A stretch of 8,397 nt of DNA from positions 1-8,397 of the forward strand of contig JBNKKA010000186.1 of the NCBI GenBank assembly GCA_050291585.1, in the 5' to 3' direction. Source of the stretch: JASJCL01 sp050291585 (GTDB taxonomy: Bacteria > Desulfobacterota > Desulfobacteria > Desulfobacterales > Desulfosarcinaceae). Within the stretch, counting starts at the first letter, position 1. Every line of letters begins with the position of its first letter. This document shows, in pieces, positions 1-7,093 of this stretch. The notes beneath the pieces are model-generated. The model did not search any database, was not told the origin of the DNA, and was given only the letters and a program-made list of their open reading frames with translations. The translations under genes were made by a program, and so were the position numbers.

Positions 1-7
1 TTTGAGT

Positions 8-37
8 TGTCAATGAAATGTCAATAGCTTTAGCTAT
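8..37. repeat. TGTCAAT direct repeat followed by small palindrome
   Basis: TGTCAAT occurs at 8-14 and again at 19-25, one helical turn (11 bp) apart. It is followed directly by a perfect inverted repeat at 24-37 with arms ATAGCT and AGCTAT and a 2-bp spacer. Same-face repeats of this kind can be binding sites for a regulator. The arms are short and the region is AT-rich, so chance remains possible. Confidence 0.3.
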
Positions 38-287
38 GGAGAGAAGCGGCCGATATCCTAACAGACACCCGTTTTTGACAAATTCCGAGTTTCTGACATA
101 GGCTGTTTAGACATCCGCAACTGGAGAACCGTATCTTCAAGCGTCTGAATGGCGTCGCACCAGTTCGAGTCAGTGCCCAACCAGCAATGCTGAATCTCAT
201 CCGATTTCAAGGCGGGCGTCGGAATCAATCTGTCGGAATGTTTGTTAATATTTCGATGAAATGACTTTCTAGTTCAAGGCCGGATAT

Positions 288-332
288 CTGACGGGTGAAC
301 CTGTCTCCTGAGGGGCGAACCCGTCATCTGAC
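288..332. repeat. 20-bp-period tandem repeat upstream of the binding-protein gene
   Basis: Two 18-nt units, 288-305 and 308-325, match at 15 of 18 positions and are exactly 20 bp (about two helical turns) apart. A third start of the unit (CTGAC, 328-332) keeps the same period before the similarity fades. Each unit has dyad character (for example GACGGGT-GA-ACCTGTC at 290-305, one mismatch), and GACGGGT (290-296) is perfectly complementary to ACCCGTC (319-325). The array ends about 57 nt before the chosen ATG at 389, so it could be an operator or a leader hairpin. The function is inferred. Confidence 0.45.
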
Positions 333-373
333 AAGTGCCTTTTATGATTGGGCACGAAGTTAATCCAGAAACC

Positions 374-378
374 AAGGA
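374..378 (+). promoter_or_regulatory. Ribosome binding site AAGGA for the binding-protein gene
   Basis: AAGGA lies 10 nt before the ATG at 389. The alternative upstream in-frame ATGs at 335 and 344 have no comparable purine-rich site, and starting there would put a hydrophilic stretch ahead of the signal peptide. This site decides the start. Confidence 0.6.
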
Positions 379-388
379 CTTTCCTCCC

Positions 389-1579
389 ATGTCAAGCAGA
401 TCCTCCCGGGGGCTGACAAGATACGGGCGGCGCCTCTTGTCCCTCTTCTTGATCCCCGTTCTGCTGTTCCTCTCCACCGATAGTCGTGCGGAGGCGATCC
501 GTCTGGGCGGCACCCTCTCCCTGAGCGGTACTTACCAGGAGCCTTCCGAGATGATGGACAAAGGGTATCGCCTGTGGGCCCAGCAGATCAACGCCGGCGG
601 CGGCCTGCTGGGGCGCAAAGTCGAGCTGGTGATCCATGATGACGAGAGCCGCCCGGAGCGGGTGCGCTATTGGTACCGCAAGCTCATCGAAGAGGAACGC
701 GTCGATCTGCTCCTCTCCCCCTACAGCAGCCCCCTGACCATCGCAGCAGCGGAGATCAGTGAGGCCCATGGGTATGTCATGGTCGCTTCGGCTTCGGCGG
801 CCGAGGCGGTCTGGGCGCGCGGCTTCAATTCCCTTTTTGGGGTCTACGCGACCGCTTCGCGCTACTTCATCGGCCTCCTCGATCTCATGGCCCGTGAGGG
901 CTTTCGATCCGTGGCCGTACTCTACGAGGAAAGCACCTTTCACCGCGAGGTGGCCGATGCGGCCGTACGCTGGGCCCAGCGTTTTACACTCAAGGTCCCT
1001 TTACACCAAGGCTTTCAGCCCGGGGTCGGCCTGGAAGCGGTGGTTGGAGCGCTAAAAGATCAGACAGATCCAATTGACGGTGTGATCATCAGCGCCTACC
1101 CGCCCGACAGTTATCGTCTCTTGGAACTTTTTCAGGCCGGCGCCTATCGACCGAGGGTGCTCGCTTTGACCATAGTGCCCACCTATCCGGATTTCCCCCA
1201 GCGTGCGGGAGCGATTGCCGAGGGGGTCTTTGGGCCCTCCCAGTGGGAGCCGGATGAGCGCATCCCCTTTCCTGGAACACGTGACTTTATTCAAGAGTTT
1301 CACGAGGCCTTCGGGGGCTTGCCCTCCTATCATGCCGGCTCGGCCTTCGCCGCCTGCGAGGTCCTGGCCCGGGCGGTAGCCTCTGTGGGCAGCCTGAACC
1401 AGGAGAGGCTTGGCGATACAATCGCCAGACTGGATACCGTCACCGTGATCGGTCGCTTCAAGGTGGACCGGCGGGGGATGCAGATCGGGCACAATCCTAT
1501 CTTGATCCAATGGCAGGCGGGGCGTAAACAGATCGTCTACCCCACAAAAATGCAGACCGCTGCGCCTCGATTCAGATGA
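389..1579 (+). CDS. Periplasmic substrate-binding protein, amide/branched-chain amino acid type (Peripla_BP_6-like)
   Basis: This 396-residue exported protein should bind a small ligand, possibly an amino acid or related carboxylate, between two lobes in the periplasm. A signal peptide is visible: basic residues (RSSRGLTRYGRR), a hydrophobic core at about 16-30, and likely cleavage after SRA (residues 32-34). No lipobox cysteine is present. Family landmarks follow in order: a first strand IRLGGTLSLSG (37-47), GYRLWAQQINAGGGLLG (59-75), a DDES turn (84-87), a second-lobe strand SVAVLYEESTF (174-184), and a C-terminal YHAGSAFAACEVLARAV (314-330). Length is normal for the family. The ATG at 389 is preferred because of its ribosome site and the signal peptide. 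No ABC permease or ATPase gene is nearby, and the kinase gene begins 21 nt downstream, so a sensory role is likelier than transport. The ligand cannot be read from the sequence. Confidence 0.88.
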   Translation: MSSRSSRGLTRYGRRLLSLFLIPVLLFLSTDSRAEAIRLGGTLSLSGTYQEPSEMMDKGYRLWAQQINAGGGLLGRKVELVIHDDESRPERVRYWYRKLIEEERVDLLLSPYSSPLTIAAAEISEAHGYVMVASASAAEAVWARGFNSLFGVYATASRYFIGLLDLMAREGFRSVAVLYEESTFHREVADAAVRWAQRFTLKVPLHQGFQPGVGLEAVVGALKDQTDPIDGVIISAYPPDSYRLLELFQAGAYRPRVLALTIVPTYPDFPQRAGAIAEGVFGPSQWEPDERIPFPGTRDFIQEFHEAFGGLPSYHAGSAFAACEVLARAVASVGSLNQERLGDTIARLDTVTVIGRFKVDRRGMQIGHNPILIQWQAGRKQIVYPTKMQTAAPRFR

Positions 1580-1590
1580 TCCCCAAGCCA

Positions 1591-1595
1591 GGGAG
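1591..1595 (+). promoter_or_regulatory. Ribosome binding site GGGAG before a TTG start
   Basis: GGGAG lies 5 nt ahead of the TTG at 1601. No ATG or GTG in the same frame lies between the previous gene's stop and the first membrane segment, which supports TTG as the real start. Confidence 0.5.
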
Positions 1596-1600
1596 ACATT

Positions 1601-3883
1601 TTGCGACTGCAGTTGCGTAATCACTTGATCTATTGGATTCTTTTTCCCGTTCTGGGGATGGGGCTGCTGCTGGGAGCGGGGCTGCTGGTGTATGCCCTAC
1701 CGCCGCTCTTCACCCATTTTTCCGGCCAGGTGGACAACGACTTGCGCCTGGCCACCCGGCTGAGCATTAGCGTGTGCGACAACGGCTTCAACTATCTGCT
1801 CGACTTGCGTCTAGAGGATGATGCCGAGATTCGTACGGCTATTAAAAAGGAGACCCTGACCGAAATTCGCAACATCAGCCGACACTTCGATCACATTCAC
1901 CTCATGGTCGTCCAGGGGAATCGCAATATCGTGGCCAATTCTGTCGGGGGCGTCCTCCCGAATCCCCACTTCCCCGACTTCAGAGAGCTTCCCCGAGAGG
2001 TCTCTCGGCAGAACTTCTGGGGGGCCGACCTGCGCATCCACCAGCGGTATTTCCCCTATTGGGACTGGCATGTGATCGCTTATATTCCCGAGGCCGAGTT
2101 CCAGGCGCCCATTCGCATGGCCCGCTGGATCGTCAGCATCGCCGTGGTGGGTAGCCTGACCTTGCTCATGGCCACCCTCTTGATCGCCTTCCGCCGTTTT
2201 GTAGACCGGCCCATCAAGTATCTCATGGATGCCACGGCGGGGGTGGCCGATGGCCGCTATCGGCAGCTGCCAAGCCGCCGCTCGGATGAGATCGGGCGCC
2301 TGGTGACCGCTTTCAACAGCATGCAGGACAGCCTGCTGAAAAAGGACGCTGATCTCAGCGATCTGCTCTCTGCCCTGCGGACCTCGGAAAAACGCTTCCG
2401 GACCCTGATCGAAAACGCTCCCCTGGGGATCGGGCTGGTAGACTGCGAGGGGCGCTTCAAGGAGGGCAACGGCGCACTGTTGACCCTCATCGGTTGTCCC
2501 CGGGCCAGCCTGCAGCGGGTGTGCCTACCCGATTTATGTATGTGCGTCGCCGACAGTGAGGCGCTTCAATTGAAGCTCGATACCCGGCAGGCCCTGTTGG
2601 CCTACGATGTGGAACTCAAGCGCATGGACGGCAGCGCTTACAACGCCCGTCTGACCCTCAGCCACTTCGACATCGACGGCGAACCGCTCACCCAGGTGCT
2701 GGCCGAGGACCACACCAAGGAAAAGCGGCTCGAGGCACGCCTCCAGCGGGCCGAGAAGATGGAGGCTCTGGGGACCCTGGCCGGCGGTGTGGCCCATGAT
2801 CTCAACAATATTCTCTCCGCAATGGTGGGTTACCCGGATATGCTCATCATGGATTTGCCCCCTGACAATCCCATGGTGGCCTCCCTCAAGGCGATCAAAC
2901 AATCCGGTGAGCGCGCGGCGGCCATCGTCCAGGATCTCCTCACTCTCGCGCGGCGCGGGGTGGTGATCAACGAGGTTGTGAGCCTCAACGACATCGTCCT
3001 GGAGTATCTGGGCAGTCCCGTCTATCAGAAACTGCGCCGATTCCACCCTAATATGCGCGTGGAAAAACAACTGGCCCCCGACCTCCTGAATGTCCAGGGG
3101 TCGGCCCTGCACCTGTCCAAGACGCTGATGAACCTTGTCTCCAACGCTTCCGAGGCCATCGACGACGACGGCTGTGTGTCCATTTCCACCGAAAACCGTT
3201 ACGTGGATCGGAGTATGGGCGGCTATGACCAGGTGGGCAAAGGCGAGTATGCCACCCTTAAGGTGAGCGATACCGGTGAGGGGATCTCCCCCGAGGATCT
3301 GGAGCGCATCTTCGAGCCCTTTTTCACTAAAAAAGTGATGGGCCGCAGTGGCACCGGGCTGGGTATGGCGGTGGTTTGGGGAACCGTCAAGGACCACAAG
3401 GGTTATATCGATGTGAAGAGCACCATGGGGCAGGGCACCGCCTTCACCCTATACTTCCCCACCACCCGTGAAGTGCTGACCGAAAAGGTTGACTTTGATC
3501 TGAAGCAGTACAAGGGTATGGGGGAGACCCTTCTGGTGGTGGATGACGTGGCCGAGCAGCGCGATCTGGCCAGTCAGATGCTCTCGCGCCTGGGCTACCA
3601 TGTATCTACGGCTTCCAGCGGTGAAGCGGCCGTGGCCTTCGTCGAGAATCAGAGCGTCGATCTGGTGATCCTCGACATGATCATGGACCCCGGCATAGAC
3701 GGTCTTGAAACCTATACCCGTATGGTTAAGATTCAGCCGGGCATCAAGGCCGTCATCGCCAGCGGCTTCTCCCAGACCCATCGCATCCAGGCGGCTCAGG
3801 ATCTGGGGGCCGGCGCCTATTTAAAAAAGCCCTACACCCTCGAAAAACTCGCCACTGCCGTCCACCGGGAGTTGGCGCGTTAA
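1601..3883 (+). CDS. Membrane hybrid sensor histidine kinase (Cache-like sensor, HAMP, PAS, HisKA, HATPase, REC)
   Basis: This 760-residue kinase senses a signal at the cytoplasmic membrane and passes phosphate from His to its own receiver Asp. Order of parts: TM1 (about 10-34); a periplasmic sensor of about 138 residues (35-172), Cache-like by its ending WHVIAYIPEAEF; TM2 (about 174-197); HAMP (198-250, with DEIGRL); PAS (about 262-372); HisKA with phosphoacceptor H399 in GGVAHDLNNIL; and an HATPase domain with N box N511/N515, DTGEG (557-561), FEPFFTKK (571-578) and GTGLG (584-588). The C-terminal REC domain has acidic residues D648/D649, phosphoacceptor D692, S721 and K743. All catalytic residues are present. 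Translation probably starts at TTG. The gene follows a periplasmic binding protein by 21 nt, an arrangement known from TorT/TorS-type and LuxP/LuxQ-type pairs. No DNA-binding output or partner regulator lies in the window, so the phosphate must go elsewhere (an HPt protein or a separate regulator) or the REC domain tunes the kinase. Confidence 0.93.
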   Translation: MRLQLRNHLIYWILFPVLGMGLLLGAGLLVYALPPLFTHFSGQVDNDLRLATRLSISVCDNGFNYLLDLRLEDDAEIRTAIKKETLTEIRNISRHFDHIHLMVVQGNRNIVANSVGGVLPNPHFPDFRELPREVSRQNFWGADLRIHQRYFPYWDWHVIAYIPEAEFQAPIRMARWIVSIAVVGSLTLLMATLLIAFRRFVDRPIKYLMDATAGVADGRYRQLPSRRSDEIGRLVTAFNSMQDSLLKKDADLSDLLSALRTSEKRFRTLIENAPLGIGLVDCEGRFKEGNGALLTLIGCPRASLQRVCLPDLCMCVADSEALQLKLDTRQALLAYDVELKRMDGSAYNARLTLSHFDIDGEPLTQVLAEDHTKEKRLEARLQRAEKMEALGTLAGGVAHDLNNILSAMVGYPDMLIMDLPPDNPMVASLKAIKQSGERAAAIVQDLLTLARRGVVINEVVSLNDIVLEYLGSPVYQKLRRFHPNMRVEKQLAPDLLNVQGSALHLSKTLMNLVSNASEAIDDDGCVSISTENRYVDRSMGGYDQVGKGEYATLKVSDTGEGISPEDLERIFEPFFTKKVMGRSGTGLGMAVVWGTVKDHKGYIDVKSTMGQGTAFTLYFPTTREVLTEKVDFDLKQYKGMGETLLVVDDVAEQRDLASQMLSRLGYHVSTASSGEAAVAFVENQSVDLVILDMIMDPGIDGLETYTRMVKIQPGIKAVIASGFSQTHRIQAAQDLGAGAYLKKPYTLEKLATAVHRELAR

Positions 3884-3926
3884 CTTAGTCAGCTGTCTCT
3901 CGACATCTCCCCGCCTGCCCCTGATT

Positions 3927-3931
3927 AGGAG
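3927..3931 (+). promoter_or_regulatory. Ribosome binding site AGGAG for iorA
   Basis: AGGAG lies 9 nt before the ATG at 3941. The 57-nt gap after the kinase stop shows no hairpin followed by a T run, so read-through from the kinase gene is plausible. Confidence 0.6.
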
Positions 3932-3940
3932 TACAATGCT

Positions 3941-5830
3941 ATGAAAGATATGGGAAAAATGCTATTGACCCGGCACCCTTTTGGCGAGATCGTCATGGGC
4001 AACACCGCCCTGGCGAGGGCCATGGTGGAGACGGGCACCCGGGTGGTGACCTCCTATCCGGGTTCGCCAACACCGGAGATCGCCAACGCCATCGCCGCCA
4101 TCTCGATTGAGGAACGCCCCTTTTACTTTGAATTCTCCACCAACGAGAAGGTGGCCACTGAGGTGGCCTACGGCGCCGCCGTCAACGGTCATCTATCGAC
4201 GGTGTTTTTTAAAAGTGTGGGCCTTAACGTGGCCGCCGACACCTTCGTGCAATTGAGCCTGATGAACATCATCGGCGGTATGGTGGTGATCCTGGGCGAC
4301 GATCCCGGGGCCAACTCCTCCCAGAACGAACAGGACAACCGCCACTATGCCCAGCTGAGCTACACCCCTGTCTTTGAGCCGGCCGATCCGGGCGAGGCAT
4401 ATACCTTCTATAAAGCTGCCGCAAAGCTGGCCCAAGAGCGCCAGATGGCCGTCATTCTGCGCCTCACCACCCATGTCTGCCACGCCAAGGCCAAAGTCAA
4501 TTTCGAGGCCTGGCAACCCCAGCCACTGGACAGCAATCCGCGCTTCGATCCGGCCAACGGGCCCTATATCCCCATCGCCGCGGATGTCTTCCCCATGAAG
4601 CGCAAGGCTCTGGCCCGCTTGGAGGCGGTTCGTCAATATGCAGAGGCATGCCCCCTCAATCGTATCGGCGGCAGGGGCAACCCACGCGGCATCATCACCA
4701 CCGGCCTAACCGCTCTGTCCACCGAAGCGGTCCTGGAAGGGATAGGGCAGCCGCCCGACCTCCTCAAGCTGGCGCTCTCCTATCCCTTGGCAAGAGAAAC
4801 GGTGGTCGATTTTCTGCGTGCCCATGACGAGGTTTTCGTATTGGAAGAGCTCGATAATCTCATGGAGATGGAGGTCAAGGCCTTGGCCTATGATACCGGC
4901 CTAACAACCCGCATCATCGGCAAGCTGGATAGCGAGGCCTGGATGGGGGAGTACACGCCGGAAAAGGTGCAGCAATTGCTTCATCAGGCCTGGCCCGACT
5001 TGGTGCCGGCGCCTTTGTCACCAGCGCCCATTGCCGTGTCGGAGCGTCCACCCCAGATGTGCCCCGGCTGCGGCCACCGCAGCGCCTTTCACGCCATAAA
5101 GATGGTTTTGGAAGCGCAGGACATCACGGTGGCCGACATCGGCTGCCACACCTTGGGAAACCTGCCACCATACGAAATGGGGCAGCTGCTCATGTGCATG
5201 GGGGCGTCCACGGCCATGGGATCCGGTTTGGGTATCTTCAACGACAGCCGCCGGGTGGTGGCCTTCATGGGGGACTCGACCTTCTTCCATGCCGGCCTGC
5301 CGGGGGTGATCAACGCCCTTTTCAACCGCCACAAGCTCACCCTGATTCTCATGGAGAACGGCACCACCGCCATGACGGGCCATCAGGACCATGCCGCCTC
5401 GGGGCGTAACTTCAACACCGACACCGTGGGCATCCCCCTGCGTCAGGTACTGGAGGGCCTCGGCATCGAGGCGCTTTTCGAGGTGGACACCTACCAGCAG
5501 GTCGAGCTCAAACGCGTGTTGAAAGACGCCCTGGCGGCGCCGGGCTTCAGTGTGGTGATCGCCAGGCACCCCTGCATGCTCAAGTTCACCCGCCAACAGC
5601 GCCGCAAGCCCAACCACCGCCTGCGTCAGGTCGGCGTGGACCAGGATGCCTGCGTCCAGAGCCATGACTGCCTATCCCGCTTCGCCTGTCCCAGCTTCGT
5701 GCGCCATGCCGACGGACGGGTGAGTGTAAATCCAGATCTGTGCATCGGCGATGCCTCCTGCCGGCAGGTCTGCCCCACGAACGCCATCGCCAAGCCTCAA
5801 ATCAGATCCCCCAAGGAGGTCAAGTCATGA
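3941..5830 (+). CDS. iorA: Indolepyruvate:ferredoxin oxidoreductase, alpha subunit (TPP and Fe-S)
   Basis: This is the large subunit of the enzyme that oxidatively decarboxylates arylpyruvates (indolepyruvate, phenylpyruvate and similar) with CoA, giving the aryl-acetyl-CoA, CO2 and reduced ferredoxin in the cytoplasm. It has 629 residues, about normal for the family. The N-terminal pyrimidine-type domain begins with GNTALARAMVE and SYPGSPTPEIANA (38-50). The TPP-binding domain has MCPGCGHR (373-380), GDSTFFHAG (444-452, the family's GDS form of the GDG motif) and MENGTTAMTGHQ (471-482). The C-terminus is a double ferredoxin-like domain: C571-x5-C577-x5-C583-P and C601-x5-C607-x3-C611-P. Both clusters lack the second cysteine of the canonical C-x2-C-x2-C motif (S574 and D604 stand there), so the type or stability of the clusters may be altered. 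Its stop overlaps the iorB start by ATGA, which points to translational coupling and a fixed subunit ratio. Confidence 0.95.
   Translation: MKDMGKMLLTRHPFGEIVMGNTALARAMVETGTRVVTSYPGSPTPEIANAIAAISIEERPFYFEFSTNEKVATEVAYGAAVNGHLSTVFFKSVGLNVAADTFVQLSLMNIIGGMVVILGDDPGANSSQNEQDNRHYAQLSYTPVFEPADPGEAYTFYKAAAKLAQERQMAVILRLTTHVCHAKAKVNFEAWQPQPLDSNPRFDPANGPYIPIAADVFPMKRKALARLEAVRQYAEACPLNRIGGRGNPRGIITTGLTALSTEAVLEGIGQPPDLLKLALSYPLARETVVDFLRAHDEVFVLEELDNLMEMEVKALAYDTGLTTRIIGKLDSEAWMGEYTPEKVQQLLHQAWPDLVPAPLSPAPIAVSERPPQMCPGCGHRSAFHAIKMVLEAQDITVADIGCHTLGNLPPYEMGQLLMCMGASTAMGSGLGIFNDSRRVVAFMGDSTFFHAGLPGVINALFNRHKLTLILMENGTTAMTGHQDHAASGRNFNTDTVGIPLRQVLEGLGIEALFEVDTYQQVELKRVLKDALAAPGFSVVIARHPCMLKFTRQQRRKPNHRLRQVGVDQDACVQSHDCLSRFACPSFVRHADGRVSVNPDLCIGDASCRQVCPTNAIAKPQIRSPKEVKS
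5813..5820 (+). promoter_or_regulatory. Strong ribosome binding site AAGGAGGT for iorB
   Basis: A near-perfect anti-16S match inside the end of iorA, 6 nt before ATG 5827. It settles the iorB start against the longer in-frame ATG at 5740, which would add 29 residues that are read out of frame from the iorA ferredoxin domain. Confidence 0.85.
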
Positions 5831-6393
5831 GCACCTTCAATATCTACCTCATCGGGGTGGGCGGTCAGGGCATCGGCCTGCTCAGTGAAACCCTGCTGCG
5901 CGCCGTGGATCATGCCGGCCAGGCCGCCGTGGCGGTGGACACCCATGGCCTGGCCCAGCGCGGCGGAGTGGTGGTCTCCCAGATTCGTGTGGGACGGGCC
6001 GTCGGTACCCCCCTGATCCCCGCTCACCGGGCGGATCTCGTCGTCGCTCTGGAGCGTCATGAGGCCCTGCGGGGGCTGAATACAGCTTCCTGCGAGGGCG
6101 GCACCCTGGTTTATTATGATACGGTCTGGCAGCCGTTGGGGGTGCGTACCGGTGCCGCCGCGCAAGTCTCCGCCGCAGACCTGGCATCCGCCTGTGAGGC
6201 GCGCAAGGTGCGTCTGGTGCGGGTTCATGATCCCGACCTGGGCGATGCCCGCCAGCAGAATATGCTTGTCCTTCGAATAATAGACCGGGAGGGGATGCTA
6301 CCCGGGGTCAACAAAGAAGACTACCTCAAGGCCATGGATGATCTCATGGCCGGGGAGATGCTGGCGGCCAACCGGCAACTATTTTTGGCCTAG
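5827..6393 (+). CDS. iorB: Indolepyruvate:ferredoxin oxidoreductase, beta subunit
   Basis: This 188-residue protein is the small (POR gamma-type) subunit that pairs with IorA to form the arylpyruvate-oxidizing enzyme; this domain type contributes to CoA and substrate handling. It starts with FNIYLIGVGGQGIGLLSETL (4-23), whose G-x-G-G-Q-G turn is the family signature. It continues with DTHGLAQRGGVVVSQIRVG (38-56), typical of 2-oxoacid:ferredoxin oxidoreductase gamma domains, then ADLVVALERHEALRGL (69-84) and the C-terminal QNMLVLRIIDREGMLPGV (144-161). The domain is complete and of usual length. The start is fixed by a strong ribosome site and by the ATGA overlap with iorA. The TAG stop (6391-6393) interlocks with the stop of the convergent - strand gene. 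Confidence 0.93.
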   Translation: MSTFNIYLIGVGGQGIGLLSETLLRAVDHAGQAAVAVDTHGLAQRGGVVVSQIRVGRAVGTPLIPAHRADLVVALERHEALRGLNTASCEGGTLVYYDTVWQPLGVRTGAAAQVSAADLASACEARKVRLVRVHDPDLGDARQQNMLVLRIIDREGMLPGVNKEDYLKAMDDLMAGEMLAANRQLFLA

Positions 6394-7055
6394 CTGCGCT
6401 TAAACAAGGGGATCGGCGACGGACACAGATCGTTGATCTCTTTGAGGTCCGCTACGGCACAATATCCCTTGGAGAGATAGCCCCGTTCCAGCCCCTTCGC
6501 GGTGATCACCTGTATATGGGTGTGGTAAAACCAGTTACCATTCTCGTGGAAATCGCCGATCTCTGCAAATATTTCTCCGGCCGAAAAGGCTTGGCCGATC
6601 TCCGGGAGCTTAGCCCTACACAGATGGCCGTAAAAGCTGTAGAAAGTCTCAAAAGAGGCGCTCGAGTGCGCCAGCAGAACGAAGCCACCATAATTTCCCT
6701 CCCCGCCCTCATAACCGCTCTCGGCCACGCTGGCGTCCAGGGGGGCGTGCAGGGCTGTGCCCAAATCGACGATCACGTCCAGGCCCAGGTGGATGAAGCG
6801 CGCTTCGGCCACCATCTGAGGACACTCCCCGAGGAGGGTGTCACGATGCTCGAGGTAGGGTGAAAATCCCCATTGATACTTTCCGCCCATCTGTTTTTCC
6901 AGGACGCGCTGCAATCCTTTCTGGTCGCGAACGTCTAAGCCCTCGAGCAAAGCGCTGGTGGGGGATAGATCGGCGACAAAGGGGTCACCCGTCAGGTTGG
7001 TAAAGACAGGCCGGTGGTCTATCCGGTCGCCGTAGAGTAAAAACGGGTAGTACAT
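6390..7055 (-). CDS. M23-type metallopeptidase-like protein, no signal peptide
   Basis: This 221-residue protein has the complete zinc motif set of the LytM/M23 peptidase fold: H89-L-G-L-D93, the YGHL stretch (142-145, with H144) and H178-T-H180. Around these are typical fold pieces: DLGTALHAPLDASV (97-110), NYGGFVLLAH (121-130) and GQAFSAGEIFAEIGDFHENG (154-173). M23 enzymes normally cut peptidoglycan peptides or glycine-rich peptides outside the membrane. Here there is no signal peptide, lipobox or membrane segment, so a cytoplasmic substrate is inferred. Its domain resembles, from memory, the M23 modules fused to class III aminotransferases and small-molecule kinases rather than cell-wall enzymes. 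The first 80 residues are not recognised. The ATG at 7055 is chosen over an in-frame GTG two codons upstream. It lies 38 nt downstream of the KamA-like gene, so the two are probably one transcript. The substrate is unknown. Confidence 0.8.
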   Translation of the reverse strand: MYYPFLLYGDRIDHRPVFTNLTGDPFVADLSPTSALLEGLDVRDQKGLQRVLEKQMGGKYQWGFSPYLEHRDTLLGECPQMVAEARFIHLGLDVIVDLGTALHAPLDASVAESGYEGGEGNYGGFVLLAHSSASFETFYSFYGHLCRAKLPEIGQAFSAGEIFAEIGDFHENGNWFYHTHIQVITAKGLERGYLSKGYCAVADLKEINDLCPSPIPLFKRS

Positions 7056-7059
7056 GCAC

Positions 7060-7066
7060 ACCTCCT
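7060..7066 (-). promoter_or_regulatory. Ribosome binding site AGGAGGT deciding the M23-like start
   Basis: Read on the - strand, AGGAGGT ends 4 nt before ATG 7055-7053. The alternative GTG start (7061-7059) lies inside this ribosome site and so cannot use it, which makes the ATG the better start. Confidence 0.7.
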
Positions 7067-7093
7067 GTCAGGAAAACGCAAACGCTGCAGTCT

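Larger units (their letters stand above)
1..388. other. Intergenic region with possible regulatory repeats
   Basis: No convincing gene was found here: the three forward frames are closed early, and on the reverse strand only one short frame stays open to the left edge, with no plausible start. The stretch is more AT-rich at its left end than the genes. It holds a TGTCAAT direct repeat (8-14 and 19-25, 11 bp apart), a perfect 6-bp inverted repeat (24-37), a perfect TTGACA hexamer at 75-80, a GTCGGAAT direct repeat (218-225 and 232-239) and a 20-bp-period tandem repeat (288-332). TTGACA could be a -35 element, but the best -10 at 18-bp spacing (TAGGCT, 99-104) is poor, so no promoter is called. 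The region probably holds the promoter and operator of the downstream four-gene set, and also the end of whatever lies to the left. Confidence 0.6.

Noticed and set aside
75..104. Sigma-70 promoter with TTGACA at 75-80
   Set aside because: The -35 hexamer is perfect, but the best -10 candidate matches only three of six positions. TGACA-like words recur in this region, so the match alone is not convincing.
335..388. Upstream ATG starts (335, 344) for the binding protein
   Set aside because: They overlap or abut the tandem repeat, lack a ribosome site and would add a hydrophilic extension before the signal peptide. ATG 389 has AAGGA 10 nt upstream.
389..1579. Calling the binding protein part of an amino-acid ABC importer
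   Set aside because: No permease or ATPase genes are in the window. The neighbour is a sensor kinase, so transport is not supported here, although genes left of position 1 cannot be seen.
2534..3397. Long antisense reading frame (287 codons) opposite the kinase gene
   Set aside because: It mirrors a GC-rich gene with clear domains, its translation has no recognisable family and is His/Gly/Val-rich as expected of a shadow frame, and the kinase motifs are unbroken.
5018..5665. Antisense frame (215 codons) opposite iorA
   Set aside because: Shadow of the TPP domain coding sequence; no domain, and no independent start signal.
5740..5826. Longer iorB starting at 5740
   Set aside because: The added 29 residues are iorA coding sequence read in another frame. 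AAGGAGGT before ATG 5827 and the family N-terminus fix the start.
6366..6390. Possible terminator hairpin (GGCCAA ... TTGGCC) at the end of iorB
   Set aside because: The stem is only 6 bp with a 13-nt loop and no following T run on the + strand; too weak to call.
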